Below, piece by piece: positions 1-9,929 of a stretch of DNA of 64,000 nt (position 1 is its first letter; each line of letters starts with the position of its first letter). Source of the stretch: Sphingobacteriales bacterium (GTDB lineage Bacteria > Bacteroidota > Bacteroidia > Chitinophagales > UBA2359); the NCBI GenBank assembly GCA_016711295.1, contig JADJTE010000006.1, forward strand, positions 248,001 to 312,000. Direction: 5' to 3'. Under the pieces are notes generated by a model, which saw only the letters and a program-made list of their open reading frames with translations, was not told the DNA's origin and did not search any database. A program made the position numbers and the translations under genes.

Positions 1-199
1 CAATTGGTGGCTTAAAGGGCGGTTTAGTACAAGTCTTTTTTATTTTCCTCAAACCCTTGATGGCAACGTTTCGGGAGTTTGCGATGGCGGGGTATTTTAG
101 TACCGAAGTTCAATCGAAGAACGAATGTTGAGCCTTGCACAAATGCCCAATCGAAGCAGTTCAGCCCGCTTTTGGCAGACCCTTGTTACCTGCTGGCTA
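1..199. other. Non-coding stretch downstream of the first gene
   Basis: No open reading frame with convincing coding character is visible here. The sequence ends with CCTTGTTACCTGCTGGC just beyond the stop codon of the minus-strand lipoprotein gene, and an AATCGAAG word is repeated near 111 and 152. From memory, similar GC-containing spacers with a TTACCTGCTGG end lie between small AT-rich genes in other Bacteroidota, which would suggest a cassette-like arrangement. I cannot confirm that from one copy, so it is recorded only as a possible repeat-type spacer. Confidence 0.3.
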
Positions 200-634
200 T
201 TAATCGTCAACCCTTAAAAATTCTCCAGCCATATTAAAGACAAGAGCAAGATTGTTGTTAAGTTGAACCTCTTGATTACCTGATTGAAGTTCCCATCCTA
301 TGATAAAATTTGGAGCGTAGTTTGAGTTTACATAGGAAAGAATATTACTCGGAATAACACTGTCAGGAAGTTTTGCATTCCCATCAATATCTTTGATTAC
401 CTTTTGCTCATTAAATTCTAATTTAACACCACAGGATAATGTAATTTCATACATTTCATCATTTTCATCATTCTCTTTAATTGTCTTTGAAATGGAACAA
501 TTTGGGAAGTGAGTTGAAACATAGTTTTTGATTTCAGTCGGAACATTTTGTCCTGGGATAACGGTCTCTTTGTCACAGCCCGTCATAAAGAGTAGTGATA
601 AAATTACTGCTCCTATTGTCATTAAATTTTTCAT
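200..634 (-). CDS. PepSY-like (BLIP-like) periplasmic lipoprotein
   Basis: A 144-residue protein of unknown exact role. Residues 1-20 form a lipoprotein signal with the lipobox FMTGC, so Cys20 should be lipidated and the protein held in a membrane facing the periplasm or surface. The rest shows two related segments. Each starts with a helix of the form VPTEIKNYVSTHFPNCSI or VIPSNILSYVNSNYAPNFII, followed by strands such as YEITLSCGVKLEFNEQ and QEVQLNNNLALVFN. This is the pattern of the PepSY-like, beta-lactamase-inhibitor-like domain common in Bacteroidota. The gene is noticeably more AT-rich than its neighbours and stands alone, so transfer is possible. The fold assignment rests on pattern only. 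Confidence 0.7.
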   Translation of the reverse strand: MKNLMTIGAVILSLLFMTGCDKETVIPGQNVPTEIKNYVSTHFPNCSISKTIKENDENDEMYEITLSCGVKLEFNEQKVIKDIDGNAKLPDSVIPSNILSYVNSNYAPNFIIGWELQSGNQEVQLNNNLALVFNMAGEFLRVDD

Positions 635-792
635 ATAATTAATTTTTAAGTTTTTGTGCTACTCTTTTATGGATTTTCGCAATCTCCTTTTTAGACTGTG
701 GTGCAAGAAGTCATTTTAGCAAAGTGTTTAGCAATTGCAAAATGTGTAGATGACTATAAATAAATAATTTACGGTTTGGAATTAAATTTAAT

Positions 793-906
793 GTAACTAT
801 TTAGCCTTGTATAGGAGGAACTAATCGAATATGCAGCGATGTCAGGCCTTATTAGATAAATATTGCTCATTACCCCAGACTCAAAACCCTATACCTAAAC
901 AGTTAC
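793..906 (+). mobile_element. MITE-A copy 1 (non-autonomous element)
   Basis: First of ten copies of a short repeat whose ends are inverted repeats, GTAACTATTTAG at the left and a variant (CTAAACAGTTAC) at the right. It contains the internal conserved words AATATGCAGCGATGTC and TTGCTCATTACCCC. Its right end overlaps the last codon of the ion channel gene at 903. The flanks AATTTAAT (785-792) and AACTTAAT (911-918) match at 7 of 8 bases, but a 4-base spacer follows the right end, so the target duplication is doubtful for this copy. Confidence 0.8.
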
Positions 907-1916
907 CATAAACTTAATAAAGCAGTCGCCACCAAAAACAAGACAAAGAATAGCACCGCCATAATGACATCGTTGCGCGACAAACTTTGTAGGTTGATGA
1001 TTCGCTTTTGTAGCTTGACACGGTTGCCGGTCAAAACGACTTTCAGCATCACAACACTGATGAGCAAATAGCCCAAGACGTAAATTTTATCCATCAATAC
1101 CATATATCCCACGTCGGGCAGGGCGTCGCTGTATGATTGCTGCAAAAATACCATCGTTAGCAGGCCACCAATAGGTAGCGATATACGGGCATCGACATAA
1201 GTAGGAAATATGAGCATAGCTCCCAAACTTGCCAAAATAACTACCAACAAGGGCAGCAGTAATTTGAGCAGGAAATAATTAGCGGGTCGCGCGATTTCTA
1301 AGCTGAATATGCAGGAGCCATAATTGCCTTCGCCCTCGTCTATATCGCCAAAATTGCTGTTATAGGTATGCCGCAAGGGGTAGGCAGTAGTGCCGACAAT
1401 GCTCCAACCGGGCATTTGGAAACGGTTGTGCAGGACAAAAGGCTGTGTGTCGGGTACATAGGCGAGCGAGTCGTAGGGTTGTTGGGTGTGTTCTATTTGT
1501 AGGCTAAGTTGGTGGCGGTCGAGCGGAAACCGCTCTAAGGCAAAGGGATGATAAAATCGTCCTTCTACGCGCATACCCGTATAGTTATAGCCGTCGCTGA
1601 GTACTTTTATCGTATCTTGAAATGCATTTTGCGTAATTGCCCATTTTTCTATCACATTTACAAATTCTATCTGCGTGGGGTCTATCTCGCCTTTCCACCT
1701 GAACCAAATATAAAAATCGGCATAGAACGAGTGCTCGTTCATGTTTAGATCGTAGAGGTTCATCAAGTAGATACCTGTATAGACCTTTTGCGCCGAAGGA
1801 GGCAGGCTATCGGCAGGGGTGGGCAGGTTGTTAGCATTGGCTTGCGCTCGAGATGGTTGCCAAACGGCACACAAAAGCCCTATCAGCGCGGCGACTATCA
1901 ATGGGATTTTCGGCAT
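903..1916 (-). CDS. Pentameric ligand-gated ion channel family protein
   Basis: A 337-residue homologue of the Cys-loop receptor superfamily (prokaryotic pLGIC), expected to form a pentameric channel in the inner membrane. Residues 1-24 are a signal peptide. Residues about 40-205 look like the extracellular ligand-binding beta-sandwich, with the motifs FYADFYIWFRW and FPLDRHQLSLQIE; the latter corresponds to the Cys-loop region but lacks the two cysteines, as is usual in bacteria. Four membrane segments follow: M1 opens with RPANYFLLKLLLPLL, M2 contains ISLPIGGLLTMVFLQQSY, then M3 and M4. The protein ends directly after M4. The stop codon TAA lies inside the terminal inverted repeat of MITE-A copy 1. 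Ligand and ion selectivity cannot be read from the sequence. The gene is monocistronic. Confidence 0.8.
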   Translation of the reverse strand: MPKIPLIVAALIGLLCAVWQPSRAQANANNLPTPADSLPPSAQKVYTGIYLMNLYDLNMNEHSFYADFYIWFRWKGEIDPTQIEFVNVIEKWAITQNAFQDTIKVLSDGYNYTGMRVEGRFYHPFALERFPLDRHQLSLQIEHTQQPYDSLAYVPDTQPFVLHNRFQMPGWSIVGTTAYPLRHTYNSNFGDIDEGEGNYGSCIFSLEIARPANYFLLKLLLPLLVVILASLGAMLIFPTYVDARISLPIGGLLTMVFLQQSYSDALPDVGYMVLMDKIYVLGYLLISVVMLKVVLTGNRVKLQKRIINLQSLSRNDVIMAVLFFVLFLVATALLSLW

Positions 1917-1980
1917 GGTATAGGCATTATAGTAGCATGAAGTGTATGCGCATTAATGGGCGGGTAGGGTTCTTTTCTTG

Positions 1981-2088
1981 GTAACTATTTAGCCTTGTAG
2001 GGGAAATAGCCATTTCTAATCGAATAGGCAGCGATGTCAGGCATTATTAGATAAATATTGCTCATTACCCCATACCTTAAATAGTTAC
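1981..2088 (+). mobile_element. MITE-A copy 2
   Basis: A copy with intact ends GTAACTATTTAG and TAAATAGTTAC, lying between the ion channel gene and mrdA and ending 9 bases beyond the mrdA stop codon. The flanks TTTTCTTG (1973-1980) and TTTTCTTA (2093-2100) match at 7 of 8 bases with a 4-base spacer, the same spacing oddity as in copy 1. Confidence 0.85.
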
Positions 2089-2097
2089 CAGGTTTTC

Positions 2098-4203
2098 TTA
2101 TTCGTCGTTATTGGGTGTGGTATTACTTGGCGGTGGCGGCGGTATAATGGCGGCAGGCGGTGGCGGAGCAGTATTATTGTCGTTGTTATTGGGTATGGTG
2201 GTATTGGGACTTGTTATAATTTGGGTGGGCTGTGTATTTAGGCTACCGCTTGGATAGGGCACTTGTCCGCTGTTGAGGGGCGGGTAAGCGGTTTCCAAAT
2301 CCGCACCATCGGCGGTGGGTGTTTCATCATACCAAGTGTTGCGAGCTATGCGGCGGTACGTATGCAGTAAGCTTTTCGATTTCATGCGAGCTTCTAAGTT
2401 GGTACGCGCCACATCGCCTTTTATATATTTTTCTAAGACCAGACTGCCGATGGGTGCAGCATATTCGCCCCCTTTACCCGCGTTTTCGACCACTACTGCA
2501 ATAACAATTTGTGGGTTATGGCGCGGGGCAAAGCCGATAAACAAAGAGTGGTCGTCGCCGTGTGGGTTTTGTGCCGTACCTGTTTTACCGCAAATAGTAA
2601 GCCCCGGCGTATAGGCTTTTTTAGCTGTCCCGTGTGTTACTACGCGCTGCAAGCCCTCGATGGTGCTTCTGAACGCCCAAGGTTTGATATCTACGCTCTG
2701 GCGTTGGTTATAAATATCGTTTTTGTCGTTGGGGTCGTGTTTTACGATGTGTGGATAGTAATAGCTGCCTTGGTTGGCAATGATGGTCATCATGTGTGCT
2801 AACTGTACGGGAGTCATACCTATTTCGCCTTGCCCAACGCCGAGCGAGATAATACTACCGCCGCCCCAACGATTTTTGCCATACATGCGATTATAGGTTT
2901 CGGGAGTAGGCACTTTGCCCAATTTCTCTACGTGCAGGTCTAAGTTCAAATCCGAGCCCAAGCCGAAATCGTAGAGATATTTGTCCCATGCCGCCAGCCC
3001 CTGTCGTAGGCTACCATATTTGTCTTGGTAGATAAACACCTTGAATAAGTGGCAAAAATAGGCGTTGCACGATTCTTCAATAGCGGTTTGGATATTGTAG
3101 CAGGGTTGGTGGTAGTGGCATTTCAAAAAACGCCTACCCAATCGGTAGCCGCGTTTGCAGGGATAATAATAGCTGCTTCCGATGATGCCCTCGTTCATCG
3201 CAATCAGCCCTACTAAGGGTTTGAAAGTAGAACCTGGCGGATAGGCTGCCATTAGTGCGCGGTTAAAAAGCGGTTGGCGCAGTTTGTCTTGCGACAATTC
3301 TATCATGCCTTTGCCGTGCATACGCCCCGACAGCAAGGCGGGGTCGTAGGAGGGGCTGCTCACAAACGCCAAAATTTCGCCCGTAGCGGGTTCGATAGCT
3401 ACGATGCTGCCTTTTTTGTTCTGCATCAACCCTTCGGCATAGGCTTGCAGTTCGATGTCTAAGGTCAGCGTAATATTTTTGCCCGCAACGGCTTCTTTGT
3501 CGAACAAACCGTTTTGGTAATTACCTATTTCGCGGTTATGCACATCTACAACGCGATATTTAACGCCACGCTCGCCGCGCAACCAATCTTCGTAGCTGCG
3601 TTCTACGCCACTAATGCCCGCATAATCGCCCATTTTGTAGTATTCAGACGTATCGACTTGTTTCTTATTGACCTCGCCTATATATCCTAATACATGCGCT
3701 GCATTGGGATAATTGTATTGCCTAATAGTAAGGGTTTGCGCCGAAAAACCAGGAAATTGGTACAAATACTCTTGAAACTTGACATAAATTTCTGCGGGTA
3801 TCTGCTTCATAAACACCTGCGGTTTATGTTCTGAATAGCCCTTTGCTTCTGCTACATTGATCATGCGCAGGTCAAACTCGTCGCGCGAGATATTGAGTAG
3901 GCGACAAAATTTAGCTGTATCGATATGTTTTACTTCTTTGGGCACAAACAACAAATCATAAACAGCTTCGTTGTTGACCACTAATTTATGGTTTCTATCA
4001 AATATCAGCCCTCGCGAAGGATAGGTCAATACCTCACGCACGACATTTTCGTTTGCCATATCGTGATATGACGTATCTACTACTTGCATCATAAACAAAC
4101 GCAAGAGCAATACCAAAGCTACCGCCCAAAAATGGCTTGGACGGTGAGTTGGCGGATAAATGAAGAGGATAATACCATCGAACAATAGGTAGATACGCTG
4201 CAA
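2098..4203 (-). CDS. mrdA: Penicillin-binding protein 2 (peptidoglycan transpeptidase)
   Basis: The class B penicillin-binding protein of the elongation machinery, which cross-links peptidoglycan during side-wall growth. It has a short cytoplasmic start, a single membrane segment around residues 25-45, a dimerisation domain (about 50-230) and a transpeptidase domain. Catalytic motifs are visible: the SxxK motif in PPGSTFKPLVG, the SxN motif in EESCNAYFC, and the KTG motif in CGKTGTAQNP. The 701 residues exceed the usual 600-650 because of a Pro/Asn/Thr-rich tail of about 70 residues (PPPPPAA-type stretches), which is probably unstructured. In many bacteria mrdA sits beside mreC, mreD and rodA; none is visible here. 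The assigned ATG is the first in frame. Confidence 0.93.
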   Translation of the reverse strand: MQRIYLLFDGIILFIYPPTHRPSHFWAVALVLLLRLFMMQVVDTSYHDMANENVVREVLTYPSRGLIFDRNHKLVVNNEAVYDLLFVPKEVKHIDTAKFCRLLNISRDEFDLRMINVAEAKGYSEHKPQVFMKQIPAEIYVKFQEYLYQFPGFSAQTLTIRQYNYPNAAHVLGYIGEVNKKQVDTSEYYKMGDYAGISGVERSYEDWLRGERGVKYRVVDVHNREIGNYQNGLFDKEAVAGKNITLTLDIELQAYAEGLMQNKKGSIVAIEPATGEILAFVSSPSYDPALLSGRMHGKGMIELSQDKLRQPLFNRALMAAYPPGSTFKPLVGLIAMNEGIIGSSYYYPCKRGYRLGRRFLKCHYHQPCYNIQTAIEESCNAYFCHLFKVFIYQDKYGSLRQGLAAWDKYLYDFGLGSDLNLDLHVEKLGKVPTPETYNRMYGKNRWGGGSIISLGVGQGEIGMTPVQLAHMMTIIANQGSYYYPHIVKHDPNDKNDIYNQRQSVDIKPWAFRSTIEGLQRVVTHGTAKKAYTPGLTICGKTGTAQNPHGDDHSLFIGFAPRHNPQIVIAVVVENAGKGGEYAAPIGSLVLEKYIKGDVARTNLEARMKSKSLLHTYRRIARNTWYDETPTADGADLETAYPPLNSGQVPYPSGSLNTQPTQIITSPNTTIPNNNDNNTAPPPPAAIIPPPPPSNTTPNNDE

Positions 4204-4475
4204 AGTTACGGAAAAAACTTCGTAGCTACCCTACGTGTGCCCAAAATCGCAGCATACAAGCAAAAGTTGGGCTTTGTAATGCCCATTCAGACTTTTACAA
4301 AATGGGCAAATACTGCTTATAGACAAATAATTTAAAAAAATCATACACAACAAAACATTCGTGTAAATTTGTGTAATTTATGGCAACTTTTTTTACATTT
4401 TACTTTCAATAATCTATCTATAAACCCTGGACTATAAACCCAACTATTTTTCCCATAAAAACAAATTCATTCCAT

Positions 4476-7400
4476 TTATTTATCCACTAATTGAGCGATG
4501 GCTTGGGCTATATGGGCGTAGGCAGTATCTTTGTCAGGTGCAGACTCGACAAATTGTCGGGTATCGGGCAGTGGTGTTAGTTTGGCAAAAGCAGTGTCGT
4601 CGAACAAGCAAGTGCGCAATAAAATAGGTATTACGCGCAATTCGCCGCGTTCTTGCCTTCGCCATAGCGTATCCTCTTCGGTATCGCTGAGGTCTAAATC
4701 GGGGCTGATGAGGGGCAGGGCAAAATGGGCGTTTTGTAGTCTGATTTGTATTTCTTGCATTCGGTTTTTGCCTGCTTCCACTTGTTGGTTGTCGCAGATG
4801 GCTATTTTGCCCTTTTCTTGTAGGGGTCGGAGCAGTTTTATCAAGCGTTCTGCCCGTGCAGCGTCGGCGGTGCCGTATAGTAGCATCAGCAATTTGGCTG
4901 TTTTGGCAATGGCACTGCCCTGCCCGTCAGTCGCATTTGGCTTTGCTGTGGCATTATTGGCAATGCTATTCATAATGAGGTCTATATTTACGTCGTCGGC
5001 ACTTTCGGGGCATTCCTTGGTGATTTTTCCTTTTTCCTGAAAGCGCAGTAGGTCGTTCAGTTTATAAAATGCCTTTTGAGTATGGCTACGGCATTGTTGG
5101 CAGATGCAAGGCAGCCATTCTTCGCGCTCCAATTTGCCAAACGATAGGTGTATTTCGTCCATAAACTGCCTTATCATATAGAGCAAAGTACCTTTTTCGC
5201 TGCCTTTGACCGTTATGCTTATCTTGCGCCTTTGATAATCTTCTACTACTAAGGCTTGTGTATCGGTGCCATAGCGCAACAGCGTACCGTATCGCCAAAA
5301 CACATTGCCCTCCATAAATAAACGGCTTTTGACGATAAAGCGCATCAACATACCCGCAGGCATAAATGGATATCTGTATTCGACATAACCCGCCGCCGAA
5401 TTTATAGCAACAGCATCAATAGCGGTATATTCAAATTCAAAAGGCGAATCGCCTTGCCAACGCAGGGTGTCGGGTGGGTCTAAGGATAGCAGTTCGGTAG
5501 CAATATAGGTTTTTTGGTCGTCTAAGGCCACACACAATTCAAATTTTTGCATCAAAGCCAGCAATTCGTTTTGTTTTTCGGCATAGCGCAGGTCGCCCCA
5601 GATGTCGTCTAAGTTATCATCGGTAAATACGCCGCGTTGGGCTATTATTTTGGGGTTGTCCAATACGGCATATACGCCATCTACGCCCCAATCGGGTTTG
5701 ATGATGACGGTATGTTTTAGGCGGCGGTCTTTTTGGTGGTGTATAATAACGCCTAAGTCGTGTAGGTATTGGCTCACAAAATCGGCGCGTTGTTGGTCAA
5801 GTCCATAGTTGTCGCATATTTCGAGATACTCGCGATAGCTGATATAGTCGCGTTTGTCTTGTTGCAAATGGCGGCGTACATCGAGCCATTTGTTCGACAA
5901 CGTATATTGGGCTTGGGGCAGGCGGGCGGCGGTTTGTTTGATGAGTGCTACTAAATACGCTATGGTATGTTCGTAGCCGTCGGCACAACTCGTTTTGACC
6001 ACTTCTACAATATTCTGAAATCGTTGCTTGTAAAAAGCGGGTATGTCCTTGTCGCGTTCGTCAATTTTGCTCAATACGACAATAACGGGCGCGTCGTTAG
6101 AGAGTATGCGAATGGTATTGAGCCAAAAGTCGAAATCGAGGAGGTTGCTTTCTTTGCGGGCTTCGGTAATGAATAAGTAAAGTGAGCGCGGGGTAATAAA
6201 AAATTGGTGTGTGGCTTCGTATTTGTCCTGCCCGCCAAAATCCCATATATTCCACTTAAAAGGAGCCGCTCCTTGTGGCAAATAGGAATTATACTGCGTC
6301 CATGCGTGTTGCACATCTATCCCTTGCGTGCTGGCTTCGGCTTGCAAATGGTAGTCGGGGCGGGTCATTTTTTTGATTAGGGTTGTTTTGCCCACGGATC
6401 CTTTGCCCACTACTACCATTTTGGCTTCGTACAAAAACACTTCGGCATCGGCTTCGCGCAAGGATCGCAAGTAGCTATATACTTCGGCGGCTACGTTTTG
6501 CAAATCGCGGTCGAACAGCTCGCGCGGCACATTTCCGATAGGATTGCCATATAGCCACAACTCGCCCAAATTGGGCATCAGATACACCATATCGGGCGGC
6601 AGTTGCTCAATCCGGTTATTATCGATATATAGCGCTTCAAGCTGTGGTATGTTCTCGATGGCAGGCAGCAATTGGCTGATTTGGTTATACCCTAAGTCAA
6701 GTGCTTTTAGACCCAGCAAAGTATCGGGCGGTATGGCAAGTTCGGTGAACAAGTTGCGCGATAAAAATAAATATTGCAGGGTTCTGATGCCCAATACCAC
6801 GGGAGGCAACTGCGTCAACTGCAATCCTGTCAGGTCTAAGTAGCGCAACTGTGGCAATTGAGCCAATTCGAGTGGCAAATCGGTCAGGGCGTTATGGGTC
6901 GTAGTGCTAAGGTTGGATCGGGTATCGCTGCTATATTCCACTACTACTCGCTGTTCTTTATCATAGGTCGAATTGCCTATAAATAATACCTCCAACTGTT
7001 GTAGTTGAACAATATCAGAGGGCAATTGACGTATATAATTTCGACAGATATACAGTTCTTTTAGCTGTGATAAACGGCATACCATCAATGGAAATTGGCT
7101 AAATCGGTTGTTGCTTAGGTCTATATGTTCTAAATTGACGAGTTGGTCTAATGTATCGGGCAATTGCCATAGTTGGTTGTTGGGCAGCGAAAGGTAGCGC
7201 AATTGACTCAATTGCCCTATCCAATCGGGCAGGGCTTCTAATCGGTTATTATCGAGGTTTAATCGTTCTAAGCGGTCGGCGATAGTCAAGCAATTCGGTG
7301 GGCAGTTCGGTCAAGGCAAGGTTGGTCAAGTCCAATTGCGTTTGGGCTTTGCTCATACTTAATTGCTTGATTCGCCTACGCACTGCATCAAGGCGGCTTT

Positions 7401-7896
7401 CGCGCAAAATAGTTTCCCAACTCGTCACCAGAAACGTAATTTCGGCGGGCGGGTCTTTTACTTGGTCGAGGGCTGCGCCGCCCATAAAGGTATGAGGCGG
7501 GAAGTTGAGCAAAAAATCGGCTAATGGAGGCGACACAGCACCCGTCAGCAGCGGGCGTGCCAATATATTGACCAATTCCGTTTTGCGGTTTTGGTAGGCA
7601 AGCTCCGCATTCTGGACAATAGGCAAGGCTATATCAGGGTTGGCTACGAATTGCGGGCTAATGAGCAGCACATACAAATCGAAATAATTGCTGGCCTGAA
7701 AACCCGTGCTCGGAGCGGTAATATCCACTACGCTTAGGTCGCTCATTACGCCTTTGCGCATCAAGGCATTGAGTTCAGTGAGCAATAGCTTTAAAAACTC
7801 TTCCTCGCTGGGGTGGTAGGCAACAAGGACTTTTGCCCCTGTCGGTTTTTTTTGGGATAGGACGGGATTTGCCATCTTTTTTTTAGTCGTGTCCAC
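4476..7896 (-). CDS. ROCO protein: TIR-like / LRR / Roc GTPase / COR / TIR
   Basis: A protein of about 1,140 residues in two overlapping frames (7896-7249 and 7289-4476). They join at about 7,285, where LTELPTELL continues into TIADRLERLNLDNN, so one indel separates them. N-terminal residues 20-150 look TIR-like (KVLVAYHPSEEEFL, YVLLISPQF). About 11 leucine-rich repeats follow. The Roc GTPase carries the P-loop VVGKGSVGKTT, the G3 motif WDFGGQ and the G4-like LSKID. Next come a COR dimerisation domain, a possible zinc site (CICQQC), and a C-terminal TIR-like domain (LPLISPDLDL, RVIPILLRTC). ROCO proteins are GTP-regulated dimeric signalling switches. TIR domains in bacteria often consume NAD+ or signal in antiviral immunity, so a defence or stress role is an inference. 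No partner gene is adjacent. Confidence 0.82.
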
Positions 7897-7926
7897 CGCT
7901 AATTTTCAGCATGAATATTAAACTTA

Positions 7927-8025
7927 GCAATGCTTAAAAATTAACTTAGCGAAAGAGAAGCATCAAACCAAGCAAACAGCGTGTTTGGGGAACAATCAAT
8001 CGCTAAGTTATTATTTTATCGTTAC
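7927..8025 (+). mobile_element. MITE-B copy 1 (99 bp)
   Basis: A 99-bp element with imperfect terminal inverted repeats of about 26 bp whose inner parts read TTAACTTAGCGA and TCGCTAAGTTA. It is flanked by the trinucleotide TTA on both sides (7924-7926 and 8026-8028), read as a 3-bp target duplication. A second copy of exactly the same length occurs at 20,650. It lies between the ROCO gene and the metal-binding lipoprotein gene. It has no coding capacity and would need a transposase acting in trans. Confidence 0.85.
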
Positions 8026-8042
8026 TTAACCGCATCTCCTTT

Positions 8043-8426
8043 TTAGTCGTGTCCGCCTTTTTTACAGCAGGCAGGTAGCTTTCCGTAGGCTTCGGGGTTG
8101 GCGGCTATTTTATCCGCATCGTAGCCCACAGCAGCTATGGCTTGGCGCAGTGCGTCGGGCGAGGTGCGGTGAGCATCGTAGCGTACCTCAGCTATGCGGT
8201 TTTGAAGGTTAAGTTCGGCATCTTTCACGCCTTTTACTTTCACCAAAGCCCCTTCTATGCGTGTAGCACACATGTCGCATTGTGCCGAAGTTTGTATTTG
8301 GCAAGTTTGCCAATCGGGTTTAGCCTTCTCGCCTTGTTGGGCTGTTTTGCTTCCCGAACATGATACTGCCGCACCCAATAGTACGACCAAAGCCCAAAGG
8401 CGCAGATAAACAAGAAATGTTTGCAT
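8043..8426 (-). CDS. Heavy-metal-associated (HMA) domain lipoprotein
   Basis: A 127-residue exported metal-binding protein. The signal segment ends in the lipobox-like AAVSC, so it is probably a lipoprotein. Residues about 40-108 form an HMA ferredoxin-like fold of the MerP/CopZ kind, with the metal-binding motif CDMC (TSAQCDMCATRIEGAL) followed by the usual VKGVKDAELNL strand pattern. The tail adds a second cysteine cluster with histidine, PACCKKGGHD. A soft metal such as Cu+ or Hg2+ is the likely cargo, by family knowledge. No metal ATPase or regulator is adjacent, so its partner is unknown. Confidence 0.82.
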   Translation of the reverse strand: MQTFLVYLRLWALVVLLGAAVSCSGSKTAQQGEKAKPDWQTCQIQTSAQCDMCATRIEGALVKVKGVKDAELNLQNRIAEVRYDAHRTSPDALRQAIAAVGYDADKIAANPEAYGKLPACCKKGGHD

Positions 8427-8540
8427 GATTTTTTATTGTTTAGTAAAAAAATATAACAAGCATGGGCAATTAGCCTCATCGCACTCATAGAGCGGTCGAA
8501 GACGCTAATTGCCATAGCATAAAAATATCGTAGAAAAGCC

Positions 8541-8639
8541 GTAACTATTTAGCCTCGTAGGGGGAACTAATCGAATATGCAATGATTTCGGGCATTATTA
8601 GATGGGTATTGCCCATTACCCCATACCCTAAATAGTTAC
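8541..8639 (+). mobile_element. MITE-A copy 3
   Basis: A 99-bp copy with ends GTAACTATTTAG and CTAAATAGTTAC and a slightly divergent core (AATATGCAATGATTTCGGG). No matching 8-bp flank is visible, so its target duplication has been lost or mutated. With copy 4 it fills most of the gene-free stretch 8,427-8,855. Confidence 0.85.
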
Positions 8640-8678
8640 TCAAAATTAAAAAATCAAACTACTAAAACAACTTCGGAC

Positions 8679-8810
8679 GTAACTATTTAGCCTTGTAAAA
8701 ACAGCCCACAAGGATAGCTATTTTCGATTAAATATGCAATGATTTCAGGCATTATTAGGTAAGTATTGCTCATTACCCCATACCCCAAACCCTATACCCT
8801 AAATAGTTAC
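8679..8810 (+). mobile_element. MITE-A copy 4
   Basis: At 132 bp, the longest uninterrupted copy, with extra sequence after the left end (AAAACAGCCCACAAGGATAG) and a duplicated CCCATACCCC / CCCTATACCC segment at the right. The flanks CTTCGGAC (8671-8678) and CTTCGGGC (8811-8818) agree at 7 of 8 bases, supporting insertion with an 8-bp target duplication. It sits only 39 bp from copy 3 in the same orientation. Confidence 0.88.
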
Positions 8811-8855
8811 CTTCGGGCTTAACATATAAAATAAAATTGCCGAAACACTATTTGC

Positions 8856-9652
8856 CTATTTAGTTTTTTCCACCACTAAGCTACCCGACAACAAATCGTG
8901 TAGGGATTGGCGTTTTTCGGTAAATAGGGGCATCAAATAGCCAATGCCCAGCGTCATGTTCGATAGCCATTTTAGGAAATAACGCGCAGTAGCTTGCCCA
9001 AAATTCAATTTTTGCCGCTTAGTGTGGTCACCTTCAAGCCCATTGCCATTTTGCCAAATGTGCCCTGCATGTTAGAGCTTTCCATCACAGCATAATAAAG
9101 CCACCATACAAAAAGACTCATGCCGCTTTTAGTTGCGCCTAAAATAATCATTAAAATAAAAATATCTATCAAAAACGCAATAAATCGCTTGGCAATATCG
9201 GCATATTGTATGGTATATGACCTTCCGCCGCCGTCCTGACGTGGCAAGCCAAAGCCATCAGAGTGCGATTGCTGCTGCTCAAACCATTCGCGTTTGCCAT
9301 ACACCGCCTCGCGTTGGTTGGTTTGCCAAGTGCCTTTGCTTTTCTGGTCGCTGGGCAATGGCAGTTTGAACGATGGTTTGCTATAATTCCAATAAAACGT
9401 GTCGATACCTTGCGCAATGAACGCGCCGATAGTAGTATCTTGCGCCACCAATTCGGCTCTTTGGGTTTGTTTGTTCAAATAGCTCAATTGCCATGCTCCA
9501 TCAAACATATCGGGATTGATGCGTTTTGCCGTAGCTATCATATCGGCAAAAGAATAATGCAGCGGCACAATGACATGCGCCTCTTTATTTCTGGACTTGT
9601 CTATCAATACGACAGGTTCCATTTCGTGGTGTTGTTGCGGTTGCTCGAACAT
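8856..9652 (-). CDS. RDD family membrane protein, frameshifted
   Basis: The N-terminal half (about 120 residues) is a soluble region with no recognised domain; it starts MFEQPQQHHEMEPVVLID and has a segment GAWQLSYLNKQTQRAELV resembling a GYF_2-type fold. An RDD domain follows, with IAKRFIAFLIDIFILMIILG as first membrane segment and FGKMAMGLKVTTLSGKN. The open frame stops at 9,005, but the next frame continues the domain (NFGQATARYFLKWLSNMTLG and RQSLHDLLSGSLVVEKTK) to a stop at 8,856. One missing A in an AAAAA run restores it. RDD proteins are poorly understood and are linked to transport or stress. Monocistronic, flanked by MITE-A copy 4. Confidence 0.75.
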
Positions 9653-9929
9653 GTGGGGGGTAATGATAAAAATTAACTTTTGAATAGGTCGATATTCCTC
9701 GATATACCCTTATCTTGTTGCCACTCGGCTGCCCAATAAAATTTTATTCGGTACTATGTGACAAAAGGTAGTCGGTTTTGTATAATAACGCATAATCTGC
9801 GCCAAAAGTTCCCGCTGCGGTAAAAAAATAGTGCTTTCTTCGGGGTGTTTTATCGTCCTGTCCTTATCTATCCGCTCATTATGCTTTGGGTTTAAATAGA
9901 TGGGCTATGATTATGCGATAAAAATATTT

